64,000 bases of DNA from Paramecium octaurelia (GCA_905182995.1 CAJJDP010000013.1:597275-661274), one strand, 5' to 3'; shown: positions 1 to 13,985, counted from the first letter of the stretch. A program made the numbers and translations. Notes: generated from the sequence alone by a model not told the origin.

Positions 1-44
1 TAAATAAATAAATAAATAAATAAATACATAAATAAATAAATATG
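1..44. repeat. TAAA simple repeat
   Basis: The window opens with about ten tandem TAAA units with one or two substitutions. It is low-complexity sequence. It is not a Paramecium telomere, which would show C4A2/C3A3 type repeats. Confidence 0.9.
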
Positions 45-235
45 TCAATTAAATCATAACTTGTAAGAATTTGATAAAATTATGAACTAATTTGAGTGAG
101 AGACAGCCTTTGTTATATAATCAAAACTGTTGAAAATCAAAGAAGCTGATAGAAATTTGCCTCCAATTTAATGGTGAAAACAGCGGATGTATAATAAACT
201 AATTTATTAATGTAAATTAAAGAGTTGCGAAATGA
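45..235. other. AT-rich stretch without a recognised gene
   Basis: No complete gene is visible. A short coding-like stretch around 141-215 lies in the same frame as the degenerate ORF that follows and could be joined to it by a GT...AG intron ending at 256. A TGA lies a few codons upstream, so this is only a suggestion. Confidence 0.4.
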
Positions 236-967
236 TATATATTGATTGGAGACTAGGTATTAGTCTAAGGTAATACAATAAAGGATTCTGATGAATAGAT
301 TAGATTAATTATGATAAAAATTGGCTTGATAGAGAAAAAACCAGAAAAAAGGTAAAAGATTGAATACAACAAGGATCAAAGAATAATAGAGAGAACTACC
401 AAATTAAAATGTTCGACTTAAGCCGCATAATTATATTAAATAAAATAATACATGGAGATTTCAATTCTTAAAACAATCAATTTGAATTTCGACAAGCCTA
501 ATACCCTTTTCAATAACGTTTCAAAGAGAAGCAGTCTAGAATAACAATAGATCATAAAAGAATCATATAATTCAATTGCTAATATCAAAAATTTTATTCC
601 TCCTCCATAATGTCCCCATCAATTGCAAAGAATATTATTATATTGAAATAATTTAATTCTATCTTAAAAATCAATTTATTACTCAAGTTTATTCTCTTTA
701 TTTCGCTCAAAAAAAATGTGTGCAACTGCGATAGTAGGACTTTTCTTCAAATTAATTTTAGCTATTTAAGAATTAAAATTACTTCATTATTTGATGAAAA
801 AAATGTTAAAATTGCAAAATCGAATAAATTTTAGTAGATTAAAATTCTTATTTGCTAAGTATTAAGCCTCCCAACTAACCCTATCACAGAGTGTACAGAA
901 TGAAGTTAACTTATGGAGCAGCCTTGAATTGAGGTTTAAGAAAAATACAATTAAAATTTTATTCTGA
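236..967 (+). pseudogene. Degenerate ORF interrupted by one in-frame TGA
   Basis: Reading TAA/TAG as Gln, one frame is open from 236 to 967 except for a single TGA at 644-646. The first ATG is at 311, giving 111 codons before the stop. After the stop the same frame stays open for another 106 codons to the TGA at 965-967. Composition looks protein-like (for example IKDSDEQIRL, then LQNRINFSRLKFLFAKYQ), but I recognise no domain. No splice donor and acceptor bracket the TGA, so a broken gene is the simplest reading. With only one stop codon, open frames of about 100 codons also arise by chance in this AT-rich DNA, so even coding origin is uncertain. Confidence 0.3.
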
Positions 968-1701
968 GAATAAGATTTATGAAATTTTAATTGATATTTT
1001 AAATTTTCCAATCCTTTTATAAAATTCGCATTTTTGATTTATATCTATATTATCGAAATTATATTTCATATCAATTCATATATTCATTATATATCCTCCT
1101 ATTATTTTTTAAATTGGTATATCTTAATCAATAACTTTGTTATTGCTTTAATCATTTAATAAATTGTATATATAATTTAAAGTTATTTAATTAGCTATTA
1201 TTATAATATCAAATACAATTATCGTTTGCCTGATGTTTGAAAAATATTTAAATCTTCTTTGAACGATTTTTGATTGTCATCGAAAAGTATATTGCCCAAA
1301 ACATGGTAAATAGACTTTTTTAAGTATTTATTAAAGAAAAGAATTAGCATTTTTTATGTATTATGAAGGATGGATTCATAGAGTATAACTTAGGGTAAGT
1401 AATAAGAAAATATTTTCTTCACATATAAATTCCTACAATTAAACCCTGTTGCAAATAGTAAAAATGGATATTTACTTATTTTCTTTGTAAAATTTAAATT
1501 CTAAAATAATTAAAAATTTCTTAAGTAGAAAAGATTAAAAATAATAAAAGCTAAAAGGCCTTATAAAATAAGTAAATATGCTTATTTCTCAAATAAAAAT
1601 AAAATAAACTTTACATCAAATGATTAGGTTTTAGAATGAATTGATAAGTGAATACCATAAATAATGTTCATTAATTATTTTTCTATCATAAGGTATTGAT
1701 T
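968..1701. other. AT-rich intergenic region upstream of the surface-protein array
   Basis: About 730 bp with no convincing gene on either strand. Open frames exist, including one of about 90 codons on the minus strand, but they have low-complexity composition and no introns or domains. The region presumably holds the promoter of the partial copy starting at 1702. Confidence 0.5.
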
Positions 1702-3083
1702 ATGAGATAAATTTCTAATTATCAACTTTTAGCATTAGTTTATGTCATCTGTCAATTACAAATGATCACTGCAAATAATAATTGTAATTATTATCCAAAC
1801 TCCTTTGCTTAATGTATTTCAAAGGCCAGCTCTTTTAAATGTATTATTAGCAATCTTAATTTTAGGTTAATATATCATATACCTAGGGAAATGCTTAGAG
1901 ACTACATAATAAAATTTGGGGTGTTCGAAATATTTAAACAAGGAAGCATGCATCAATTAATTAACAAACTATAGAGGTGATTATGTTTATTGTAAGAAAA
2001 TATCATTAAGGATAGGTGCATTTTTTGAACTTTGTCAAGGTCTAAATTTTGTAGAACTCTAAAATTTAGGTTGCTCGGATAGAATTAATAAATTAGCATG
2101 TATGAGTGTATAAAAATAAAAATGCTCTTGGAATAATAAATGCGATTCGCTAACAGAAAATATAAATAAAAATACTCTATTATGTGAATATCATGACATT
2201 GCTGTTACTCCATATACCTGCTAATAACTTAAATCTGGACTATGTAATATAGCGTTTAATTAAAGGCATGAACTCAGGATTAGAAGGAGATTATAGATGT
2301 GTTGAAGTGAGATTAGATCATTTGTCAAGAATAACTTGTAATCAACCAGGATTAAATGAATAAGCATGTCTTTCTATAATAACAGAGGATTAATATTGTA
2401 ATATTTCAAAATATCTTAAAATTAGGTGTTTTCTAAGATGATGAATGCAAATAAATTGAACCTAAATAAGTTGTTTCATGCTATCAAAAGTTAAATAAAA
2501 ATGCTTGTATTTCTGCAATGAAGTATAATGAGCCACAGTTATTATGTGAATGGGTAGATAAATCTTGTAGAGCATTTTAATAAGATGAATTTAAATGCTA
2601 AACTAAAAATGAAGTGAATTCTTTAGTTTGTGTATCATCCTAATATCTTTGTTCATATGATGAAAAATAGAAAAAATGTAAAAGTGTTGAAACAGATGAA
2701 ATAAATCGATTAAGATGCAATACTCCTGGTTTATCAAAAAAAGCATGCCTTAAGGTGAAATCATAAAGTTGTTCATTTTATAATGGCATTTGTTAATAAT
2801 TAAATTAATAAGATCTTACATATTATAAATGTAAAATGGATTTAAATGAAAAGGCTTGTGTTAATATTAAGAACAGTTCCTAATTTTGTTTATGGAATGG
2901 AAATAATTGTTAAGAATTATTGATTAATTAAGACATTGATTGTCCTCTAAATATAAAAAATTCATCAATAAAAATGAATGGAAATGTTTGTTAAGCTATT
3001 TCAAAACCAGATGTTATGTGTAAATATGACAATATTCAAAATATCTGCATCAAAAGTTCAACTAATGATTAATGTAACACTCC
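1702..3083 (+). CDS. Partial giant cysteine-rich surface protein (5' copy, ends at N)
   Basis: This is the 5' end of a gene nearly identical to the one starting at 3145. The ATG at 1702 begins a signal peptide (MRQISNYQLLALVYVICQLQ). Three introns are predicted at 1841-1865 (25 nt), 2244-2265 (22 nt, AAG end) and 2398-2425 (28 nt), all splitting a cysteine codon. Cysteine-rich units follow (NKLACMS..QKCSW, LNEQACLSI). The first 350 bp differ noticeably from the second copy; from about 2190 to 3083 I see no difference from 3633-4526. The sequence then hits the single N at 3084 and loses similarity to the gene. Either the rest is missing in an assembly gap, or this is a real truncated copy. The frame also runs through the N into the next gene without a TGA. 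Confidence 0.75.
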
Positions 3084-3084
3084 N
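3084..3084. other. Ambiguous base / probable assembly join
   Basis: This is the only N in the window. It lies exactly where the partial gene copy stops matching its paralog (the matching base would be 4527). A single N often marks a gap of unknown size, so the distance between 3083 and 3085 should not be trusted. Confidence 0.8.
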
Positions 3085-3144
3085 TGTATCCAAATCGTGC
3101 TTAGAAGAATGAAAATTTTAATATAGTTTGTTTTTAATAATAAA

Positions 3145-6100
3145 ATGAAAAATTTATTCCAAACAATTCTTTCATTACAATTAATGGCGATTGGATATTT
3201 GCAAGCGATGACTATAAACAATAATTGTAATTATTATCCAAACTCCTCTTCTTCATGTATTTCAAAGGCCAGCTCATTTAAATGTATTATTAGCAATCTC
3301 AACTTTAGGTCAATATAACAGATATCTAGGGAAGTGCTTAGAGACTACATAATAAAATTTGGGTTGTTAACATAATTTAAATAAAGAAGCATGCATCAAT
3401 TAATTAACAAACAGTTAAGGTGATATTGTTTATTGTAAGAAAATTTCATTATGGATAGGTGCATTTTTTGAAGTTTGTCAAGGTCTAAATTTTGTAGAAC
3501 TCTAAAATTTAGGTTGTTCAGATAGAATTAATAAATTAGCATGTATGAGTTTATAAAAATAAAAATGCACTTGGAATAATAAATGCGATTCGCTAACAGA
3601 AAATACAAATAAAAATACTCTATTATGTGATTATCATGACATTGCTGTTACTCCATATACCTGCTAATAACTTAAATCTGGACTATGTAATATAGCGTTT
3701 AATTAAAGGCATGAACTCAGGATTAGAAGGAGATTATAGATGTGTTGAAGTGAGATTAGATCATTTGTCAAGAATAACTTGTAATCAACCAGGATTAAAT
3801 GAATAAGCATGTCTTTCTATAATAACAGAGGATTAATATTGTAATATTTCAAAATATCTTAAAATTAGGTGTTTTCTAAGATGATGAATGCAAATAAATT
3901 GAACCTAAATAAGTTGTTTCATGCTATCAAAAGTTAAATAAAAATGCTTGTATTTCTGCAATGAAGTATAATGAGCCACAGTTATTATGTGAATGGGTAG
4001 ATAAATCTTGTAGAGCATTTTAATAAGATGAATTTAAATGCTAAACTAAAAATGAAGTGAATTCTTTAGTTTGTGTATCATCCTAATATCTTTGTTCATA
4101 TGATGAAAAATAGAAAAAATGTAAAAGTGTTGAAACAGATGAAATAAATCGATTAAGATGCAATACTCCTGGTTTATCAAAAAAAGCATGCCTTAAGGTG
4201 AAATCATAAAGTTGTTCATTTTATAATGGCATTTGTTAATAATTAAATTAATAAGATCTTACATATTATAAATGTAAAATGGATTTAAATGAAAAGGCTT
4301 GTGTTAATATTAAGAACAGTTCCTAATTTTGTTTATGGAATGGAAATAATTGTTAAGAATTATTGATTAATTAAGACATTGATTGTCCTCTAAATATAAA
4401 AAATTCATCAATAAAAATGAATGGAAATGTTTGTTAAGCTATTTCAAAACCAGATGTTATGTGTAAATATGACAATATTCAAAATATCTGCATCAAAAGT
4501 TCAACTAATGATTAATGTAACACTCCATTTCTTAATTAATTTGGATGTGTGAGTATTATAAATCCAAAAGAAACATGTTAATGGACTACTAATGGATGTA
4601 AATTCATAGAAATAGTTTAGCAATTAACAAATTGTGAAAGTTTAGGATATGCTAATCCAATTTCATGTTCCTAAGTTTATGAAAATGATAACATTGGATG
4701 CTATTTTGATAATAAAACACAGTAATGCAAATCTATCTTAGTAAATTCTGATAATCAATTAATAAAACAGCTATTGAATACAATCAGATGTGATCATTTT
4801 TCTCTGGGGCTTAATAAAGTATTTTGTGGTTCTATCACTACTGAATAAACCCCATGTAGATGGTTTTAAGATTAATGTGTATATTTCTCTAAAAGAAGTG
4901 ATATAGCACATATACCATGTTTATTACTATCATATTCAAACTATTAGACTTGTGCTTTAGCTACATTTCAAAAAGAACCATGCAGATATCATGAAAATTT
5001 AAAAGGATGTGTTAATAATCATTAAAAAATTACAAATTGTGATACAAAAGGATTGAATGAGTTTGGTTGTTAATTATTGGTTAATAAATGTTATTATGAT
5101 AAAGTACAATGCATTAAAGCATAATAAATTGATGTTATTATTGATGATTCTAATAATTAGGGTAATCCAATATAAATAAAAGTAATTTACAATTCTTCAT
5201 AAAAATGCATAGCAAAATTTATCAATAAAATTGAATGCTCATCAATTATAACTAAAGGATAATTATGTATTTGGTCTTTTACAACCAATTCTTGTACTTA
5301 AACTTCTGTCGATAATAAATATTGCTTAGAATTTGGGTATTACAAAACAATTGTTAATCCAAATGTTTGTGCATCAATAAATTTAGAAACTCCAGAATAT
5401 TGTGCCTTCGATTTTATTTAAAAAAGTTGTAAAATCCATAATGATCCATGTACAACCAAATGTTGCACTGATAAGCAATTAATTGGAATAAATGCTAATA
5501 CATGTAGTATGTTTTCAAGTAAAAGTATAGGTGTATATTGCTATTTCAATGATCTTAAGTGCTAAGAATTAACTTAAGATCAGGTTGATATATCTGATCC
5601 TAATTTGGTCAAATAATTCTATAATGATAAAAAGTTACCTTGTACATCTATGAATATTAATTCTTGCCATATGATTTAATGGTCAACTTCTGAACATTGC
5701 TATTATAATGGAGATGCTTGTTTGAATCTTAAATTTTCCAAAATTAAAGATTTAATGATTCTTACCTAGTATCCTATAATTTTAAATGAATTTTCCTGCT
5801 TAGCTATAGAAGCGAAGTTAACAATCTATAATAAATAAAAATATTTCGCTTATGATAAGAACACAAAAAGATGTCAAGTACTGACTATTACTTCTTAATT
5901 TCCATTCGCTGAATGTGAAGATGCTTATGGAAATAAAAACTTATGCACTAGATATACTGGGAACAACTTTTGTAAATGGGACTCAGCTAACTTAAAATGT
6001 GCCACAATAACTCAGGATGAAATTGGTGAAATTTCGACCTGTAATAATAATTTAAATATTAAAACTTGTATGGAGAGTAAAATATTAAACTGTTTTTTTT

Positions 6101-9100
6101 CTTATGATGAAGATGAATGTTTTTAAGCACCCTCTGATGTTGATTGCGATTACTTTAATCAAAAAGGAGTAGTCACTGATTCAGTATGCAAGTAAATTAG
6201 CGGTCCTAGTTAACTTTGCGAATATTCTGAATAGGATAAGACTTGCATAAAATCAGAAACTAAATTTGAAAGTTGCGATGTATCATCAACGAATGCAAAT
6301 AACAGAGCATGTTATAATAACACAAATGGAAATTGTAGATGGGATTCATCTGCTTTAAAATGTTATGAAAATTAAACTGAAATTGCAGAACTCAAATGTA
6401 CTGATAATTTAAACAAAATTCTATGTTTACAAGTAGTAAAAGAGCCATGTATGTGGGATGACGTTAAATATTAATGTTAAACTTTTACCCCAAAAACATC
6501 CTAAGAATTTGAGAATTCAAATACTAATGTAAATCATCTTTATAATCAAAAAGCATGTTTATTCATTTCTGGAGCTGGATATATTTTAAACAAAGATACG
6601 AAAAAATGTGTCAAAATGGATGCTACTTAAAATAATCTTAGATGTGATCAATAATATATGAATTAATATGCTTGTTTATATTTAACAAGAGGTAATCTTT
6701 GCTTTTATGATTAAAATGAGCAATTATGCAAATTTTTTGAAGATGAATAGTCATAATGTACTACTTCTAATTTGATCAATATTGAAGTCTGCATGCAAAT
6801 ACCTGTTGCATGTATTTTTAATGAAAGCACTCTGTAATGTCAATCATTCACTGTAGAAAAAACTATGACTTGCACACAATTATTCAATTATTCCACAAAT
6901 AAAATACATCATAATAAAATTTCATGTGCTTCTATAAGTCCAAGCTTAACAGAAGTACTTGAAGAGAAAGAGTGCTCTCAAGATAAGCAGAATTTTTAAA
7001 AATGTAAATTTGAAAAATATTGTTTTTGGACAGAATATACATGTTAGGTTTATCCACTATTAGTTGACTATTTTAAGACTGGGAGATCAAAAATCTAAGA
7101 AAGTACTACTTGTCCAAATGTAGAAGAAGTTGATACTTGTCCTACTGAAGTCTTCTAGGCCAATTCTAATTTATATTAAATGAATAAACCAAATATTATT
7201 GTGAATAGTTTTTGGACACAAAAAAACTCTTCCTGCAGATAATAAATTTTGACTTAAATTAATGAATATACCTTTACCTCAATATCAAATCCTTCAGAAA
7301 CATGTAGAGTTTAAATTTGTAGTTATACTTAAGAAGAATTTTGCTCTAGTTAAGAATTCTTTGAAATTGTTGAAACCTATACTGATTTTTCAATTGATTA
7401 ACCAAACTCAGCTGTTTAAATATCTTTATTAAATTTAGCAAATACATCATTAAATCCTTGCGATACCCAGTTCGAACCTCCATATGATCAAATTCTTTCA
7501 GATAATTGCATTTAATAGGATAATTATGCCTTTACTCCTTGGTGTTTGCTAATAAAAAATATCAGCAGAGTTTGTCATTAATCTTTTTCATAAGCTCTTT
7601 GTTTGTAATTCGTTAAAGTAGGATGCTACTTTGATATAAATTAGGGAGGCTGTGGTTACTTAAAAAATAATGAACATAAGATACCAAATTGCGAAAGCAT
7701 TTCAAATAATTGTTATAAAAGTTAAAGCTAGAATGCTATTTGTTAAAATGGATTTTTGGTAAAATAACCAGGATCTTCATGTGTGAGTATCCAAGAAGAT
7801 CAATAAACCTGTGAAAGTGTTAGCATTTCATTTTCTAGTTAATCTTGTAATGAAATCGGTGAATCTATAGCTTAACCAATTTTATGTGCACTTGCTATAG
7901 ATTAATGCAGATTTGATGGCATTAAATGTGTTGATACTGTGCCCGTTCCTTGTAATTGCGATTAAAGTTATAGTAAAGATTTATGCGAATATTGTGGTTG
8001 CGATTATATATTTTTAGGATATTGTTAAAAAAAGGGTAGCATGTTGTATCCTTAATTAAATTAGGATTGTTCAAATAAATATTATTTATGCTATGAAGTC
8101 AACACATTTGTTAGAGCTAATAAGTAAAAAGTTTGTGGCTTAGTTGATTAAGCTTGTAAATTCACAGATAAATGTGAAGATGCTACTCATTCTACTTGTA
8201 GTGAATTAATCGGATTAACCGTATCTTAATAAGCTTGTGTAAGATGTACTGGTTTAGCAATGTAGTATAATTAAAATGATTAAAAATGCTACCCTATAGC
8301 TTAAAATATCAGCTAATGTGAAAACCTGAATAAAGAAGCTTGCCTTTCTTTTTCCAAAAATATTGATTGTTAATGGCAGAAATCTCTATCTTTAAAATGC
8401 AATTAAAAGAAATATGAATTTGCCTGTAAATCCATTTCAGGTATTTAGACCACAGATTAAATCGATTGTTTTAAGTTAAATTATGAAGGTTGCAATAGAG
8501 AATAATAAAATTTGTGTTGGTTTAATGCTGATAGTAAATTATGCGAGAAATATAGTCCATCAAAAGGGAAGTGTGTACTTTATAAAAACAAATCAACATG
8601 CATGTTGTCGATGGTTGAATCATGTACATGGAATGGCTAAACATGTGAATCTGAATTGAATTCGAATTCATCAAACTGTGATGGATTAAATAAATATGGT
8701 TGCCTTAATATCTAATCAATACCTTGTGTATGGTCTGATGATTTATTAAAATGTTAATCAGCTTAATTCTCTAGCAATCAAGTGAATTGTACCTAATTTT
8801 TAGAAAACCAATCTGAAGTATCACATATGAATGCTTAAACTTGTACTTAAATACAAAGTGATAAAAGTTGCATTTTTGGTAAAAACTACAAATGTAGAGA
8901 AATTTTAGAACCATAATTTTATGATTGTGAAGCTTAAGGATTAAACTTAAATGCGTGTCTATCAAAAACCAAGAATTCTTGTGCTTTCATTAATAATAGG
9001 TGCATTTCATTCACAAACACTAATGAAGGTTGTAAAAACAATTTAAATCAAAAAGCTTGTTTAAATTAAGATGCGATATGCAAATTTAATCAAGGATTTT

Positions 9101-12100
9101 GCTCAGACTTCAAATTCACTAATATATTTGATATTCTTTAAAGTAGGTTTGCCCCTTATTCAATAAAAGTTTGCTACGTTTTTGATGATTAAATAGGTTT
9201 AATTTATAGTGACATCTAGAAGAGATGTGTAATTTTTGATAACCTAAAAATAAATTTGACTGATTGCTCACATTTTGGAATAAACAAATACACATGCTTA
9301 AATAAAGTAGAATAGTTTTGTGAATATAAGGATAATAAATGTTAATATATTAACCCTTCAGATATTAATCTTTGCCTGAATACATTAAATTCGTTTGCAT
9401 GCACTCAATAGAGTAATGTATTATGCAAATTTTAAAATAATTAATGTTCTCCTTTCAACGAGGCAAGTGATTTTAATTGTGCCTTACAATCGTTTAAGTT
9501 TTTGACTAATCCAAAAATATGTTTTGCAGATAAATAAAATTCATGTAACTTTAATTATAAAACAAAATAATGTGAATTTGTAGATGAAAGTTCAAAATAA
9601 ATATCATGCGATGGTTTAAATAGAAAGGCTTGTATTTTTAATTCATAAGAATTGGTTTGCCAATTTAATGAAATTGAAAAGGTATGTGAAAGTTCATTTG
9701 GATATTCAATTTGCAGTGACTTAATAAATAAAAACAAATGTTTAGCTATCATAACTAAGGGGCAATACTGTTAATTTAATGAGATTCAGGGTTGCTAGCA
9801 ACTTGATAAATCATTTGATATTAAAATTTGCTAAAATCCAATCTAAACGAATCCTTATACTTGTTCTCAAAGCTAGGATGTTCCTTGTTTTTATGATAAA
9901 AAAAAAAAAATGTGTGCTGAATATAAGCCCTTTAATATTGTTAATAATATTGATGATTAATCGATAAGCCACACACTATCAAACATAGATTCCTTTAACA
10001 AAATGACTTGTGAGTAATTTAATTAAGAAATATTAATAAAGGACTTTCAACCAATTATAAGGAATGCTCTTATTTTTTGGAAGGAGTCTTGCAAATAAAT
10101 TTAGAGTGTATAATTGTTCTACTTAAATTGTGATTAAAATCTGAACAAATATGCATGCATCAATATCAAAACTCAATATTAATACTGCTAATATAAAAAT
10201 AACAAATGCATAAATGTCGATTTAAAAGATTTTGTAAATACGCCTTGTGAATCAATTTAAAATATAAACTCAGGAGCTATATGTGCTATGACCACAGATG
10301 TTGCTTGTGAATTTGATCCTTATCAAAACAGTTGCAAAAGTATAAAAATTGATTCTTCGATTATTCAACAAATTGGATGTGTTGAGAAAAATCCTGAATA
10401 AACAGGTTATAATAAACAAGCTTGCAATTTAGATTAGAATAATTGTGTTTTTAAGGATTAATGCTATAAGATTAGCAACGTCTATACTCAATTTTGTGAA
10501 GATGCCATAAATATAATTTAATGTTCACAAGTTTAAATAGAAGGATGTACTTTTTAAGTAAATAAATGTATTAAGATTTAATTATCAGATTATTATTTGT
10601 TGGAATGTGAATCAGCTATTAATAAGATAGGATGTACTAATATTTAAAAGAAAGGACAGTACTGTTAATATGCAGATAATCAATGCAAGTCCCGTGATCT
10701 AACGGATATAAGTTACATGGAATGTCTCCAAGTCTAAAATATCAATCACTACTCCTTTTGTGAATTTCCTCGAGATGTGGGTTGTATTTATGATTTTAAA
10801 ACAAAATCTTGTTAAGCTGTATCTTTTACAGAAGATATAATATGTTAAAGAGGAATCAATAGAATAGCATGCTTAACATAAACAATTGAAGAGTTAAAAT
10901 GCTAATTTAACGATTATTGTTATGATCCTAATATTGGGATTTAAAAGTGTACTAATCCAAATAAAAGCTTATGTTGTAGAGAGGCAGGCTCAATAGAAAA
11001 TTGTCTAAATTAATATTTATATCAATGTTAGTGGGATAATAATAAATGTTAGAGTTATTCAGTAAGTTTGGACTCTAAATGCGATGATATCTAATACGCA
11101 AGTTTACTTGCTTGTATTTCTATAAAGGATACGTTTTGTATTTATGATTCTATTAATCATATCTGCAAATCTATCACGCCCACATCTTGTGATTAATTGT
11201 AATCACCAAATTAATGTAGCAGAATGATTACTTTACCTTGTATTTGGAATGAATAAGATCAATATTGCATGTATCTTGAAAGCAAAGATGTTAAAGATGG
11301 TTTAATTTCAATGAGAAGTTCAGCCTCAATGAATTGTGAAGATATAACAATTTACAATGGAAGCTAAAGGTCTTGCATGAATATTGAAAAATAAGGGTAA
11401 ATGTGCATCTTTTAAAATAATGAATGTCAAGCTTTTCTATAAGACGAAACCTAGAATAATTGTTTAAATAATATTAATATTAATTCATGTTTATAATAAA
11501 AAGTAAGTGATTGTTATTGGAAAGTGCAAATATATAGAATTAAGAAGACTCTTGAGGGAATTGTGTCAGAGTAAAATTATGGAAGCTGTATAAAATTTGA
11601 TAAATTTGATAATTATGATAAAAAAGAATTAAATGATTGTGATTCAAACCTTAGCTATACATCTTGTTTAAAAGTTATAAAGGAAGGAGTATTTTGTAGA
11701 TGGATAAATTATTAGTGTTAACTTATTGATGATTATGAACAAATGATTTTCCATCCTTCATATCTTATAGAAGTTAATAAAAATGCTTGTGGTTTAGTTA
11801 ATAATGGAGATATTGTAAAATACGATTAAAATATGAATTTCTGCATTCAAATTGAGGATGTTTTATCTATAAACTGTGATACAGAAGGATTGAATAAAGA
11901 TGCTTGTCTTAGTATTAAATTTTAAACTTGCTATTGGGATGTTACTAGAAGAAAATGTAGACATGGACAACTGACTCATAATACATAGTAAAATTCTTGT
12001 AAATTATAAAATTTATCATCTTACTTATGCTCATAATTGTAATTTGATTAACCATGTGGATTTAAAAAAGATGGATGTGATTTCGTTAATGTAGATTAAA

Positions 12101-13733
12101 TAACATGTACTCACGACGGATTGAATCAATATGCCTGTCTTCATGTTTAAAATTATCCTTGCATTTGGATAAAGAGGAATGATGGAAAATATCATTGTGA
12201 GGATTATTCCTATTATCTTCCTTGTGATTAAGTACCATCAAATGTCAATTCAAAAGTATGCTCTATTATTAGAGAAGGTGCTTGTTATTATAATGAATAG
12301 AGTTTCAGATGTTAAATTCCAAATAAGGATTAAACAAGTTGTGAATTGACTGGTCTAAATATTATTGGATGTGTTTAAATTGAAAATTGTTTCTATAATT
12401 AAAAATGTTAGACATTAAATAAGGATAGGTATTAATGTGGTGAATTTCCAATAGCTAATCAGTTGATTTGCAAAAATGCTATTGATTCTTGTATATATAG
12501 TGAATTTTAATATGGATGTTCAGTTCCTTAAAATGAGGGTTGTTCTAATGAATCTCTAAGTGAATAAGGGTGTTTAAGTTAACAAAATTGTGTACTTTAG
12601 GCAGATGGATGTAAATGTAGAAAGTTCATTGAAACTTATGATTGCACTTAAATTAAAGAAATAGAGAAATGTAAATTATAAAATCATTGTGTTGTTGAAT
12701 AATAATTAAATTCATAAACTTAAGTGTGCAAAGTAAAAAGGTGTTAGGATTATTCTTCTGATGAATGCAAAGATAAATCTATTTTTAAAAACATTTGTTA
12801 TTGGAGTAATTCTAATTAATGCTTACCAGCTTAAAAATGCGAAGATATTATCTAACCTTTATACACATGTTCTATATACTAAATCAATAATAAACCTTGT
12901 TAAAAGAAAACGAATATTGATATGTGTGAAGAATTTAATTGTTAAAATTTTGGATAGGAAAAATGTTTAGAATATAAAGAATTTTGTAACTTTAATCAAA
13001 CCTGTCAAATTAAATAATGCTCTGATTATTTAATGAGTAATTGTATGATAAATGGGTGTGAATGGAATTAAAAGTTAAATATTTGTTAGGAATAAATTAA
13101 TTGCTCTTAATATGATGAAAAAGTTGAATGTATTAATTAATACTACAACTCAAAACCATGTCATTGGGTAGTAAATAATAATAATTAATAAATTTGTACT
13201 TAATATAGGTGTAGCAGTTTACAGTAATCGCAATAATGTTCTGGAACTCGTATTGGATCTGAATTTTGTGTTGAAATAAGCGATTCTCTATGTTTATCAT
13301 GTGAAGAGATTTCTGATTCTTGTGATTGTCTACAATATTCTAACTATTGTAGTTATGATATCGTGAAAGATAAATGCACTTCTAAGAGTTGTGACTTGTA
13401 TTCAACTGAAGAATAATGCCCTTCAAGTTATTGCACATTTATTAACTAGGTATATAAAATTAATAATTATAGAAATGTTAATTATCATGTGAATTTATCT
13501 ATAAAGAAGATTTATGTAAATAAATAAATTAATGTGAATGGTTAGAACCAAATAACGAATGTTAAATAGGATGTTCAATATTATAAAGTGAAGAGTAATG
13601 TAAATAAAAATATGGATGCTCTTGGGATTAGGACAAATAAAAGTGCTAAAATAAAAAAGATACTATTATTATAAGTGAAACATGTGGAGAAATAATCGTA
13701 GGCCTAATAATTTTAAATTTAATATTTATGTGA
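3145..13733 (+). CDS. Giant cysteine-rich surface protein A (about 3496 aa)
   Basis: The start gives a signal peptide (MKNLFQTILSLQLMAIGYLQA); an in-frame ATG at 3109 is an alternative. Introns are predicted at 3284-3308, 3687-3708 (AAG end), 3841-3868 and 13450-13472. With these the whole gene is one frame of 3497 codons, ending at a TGA. The protein is made of dozens of cysteine-rich units of about 45-50 residues, typically C-x-GLN-x-x-AC followed by C-x-W and C. An EGF/laminin-like segment (CNCDQSYSKDLCEYCGC) is encoded near 7950-8015. The C terminus (EIIVGLIILNLIFM) is a short hydrophobic tail, suggesting a GPI signal or membrane anchor. A secreted, disulphide-rich cell-surface role is inferred; Paramecium surface antigens are known to be large, Cys-periodic and GPI-anchored, but I cannot assign this to a named antigen family. 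It shares domain order with the next two + strand genes and with the minus-strand gene at the right end. Confidence 0.85.
8507..9070 (+). repeat. 564-bp tract shared with gene B
   Basis: This segment of gene A matches 19406-19969 in gene B at a constant offset of 10899 bp; I find one mismatch by eye. Just outside both ends the two genes are clearly diverged. It looks like a recent gene-conversion tract. Confidence 0.85.
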
Positions 13734-13985
13734 AAATACTTAGATTATTTTGATAAGATTTTTAGGTTATATAAAATCTTTAAATGATTTGCATTATTTA
13801 ACATATTTCTTTTATATTCTTAAAATTTTGGAAGTTGCAGGAGAGATAGAATCATTAATAGAAGAATATTTTAATCGATGGCTTTAAATATCTAATGTAG
13901 TCATTTGTAATTACGCATTTTAAGTCTATATAATATGATAGTAATATCCAAATATATGTTAATTAATATATAATAATAATAAAAA
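13734..13985. other. Spacer between giant genes A and B
   Basis: A 252-bp AT-rich spacer that must hold the end signals of gene A and the promoter of gene B. No motif was recognised. Confidence 0.5.

Noticed and set aside
1..44. Possible telomere or telomere-proximal repeat
   Set aside because: The repeat unit is TAAA, not the C4A2/C3A3 repeat expected for Paramecium telomeres.
1370..1664. Open frame of about 90 codons on the minus strand in the lead-in region
   Set aside because: With TGA as the only stop, frames of this length are common by chance in such AT-rich sequence; composition is low-complexity and no domain or intron supports it.
2244..2283. 40-nt intron ending TAG at the second intron site of the partial copy
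   Set aside because: A 22-nt intron ending AAG restores the Cys codon and matches the paralogs in genes B and C.
3109..3147. Earlier in-frame ATG for gene A at 3109
   Set aside because: It would put 12 extra residues before a good signal peptide and sits close to the N; the ATG at 3145 gives a more typical leader.
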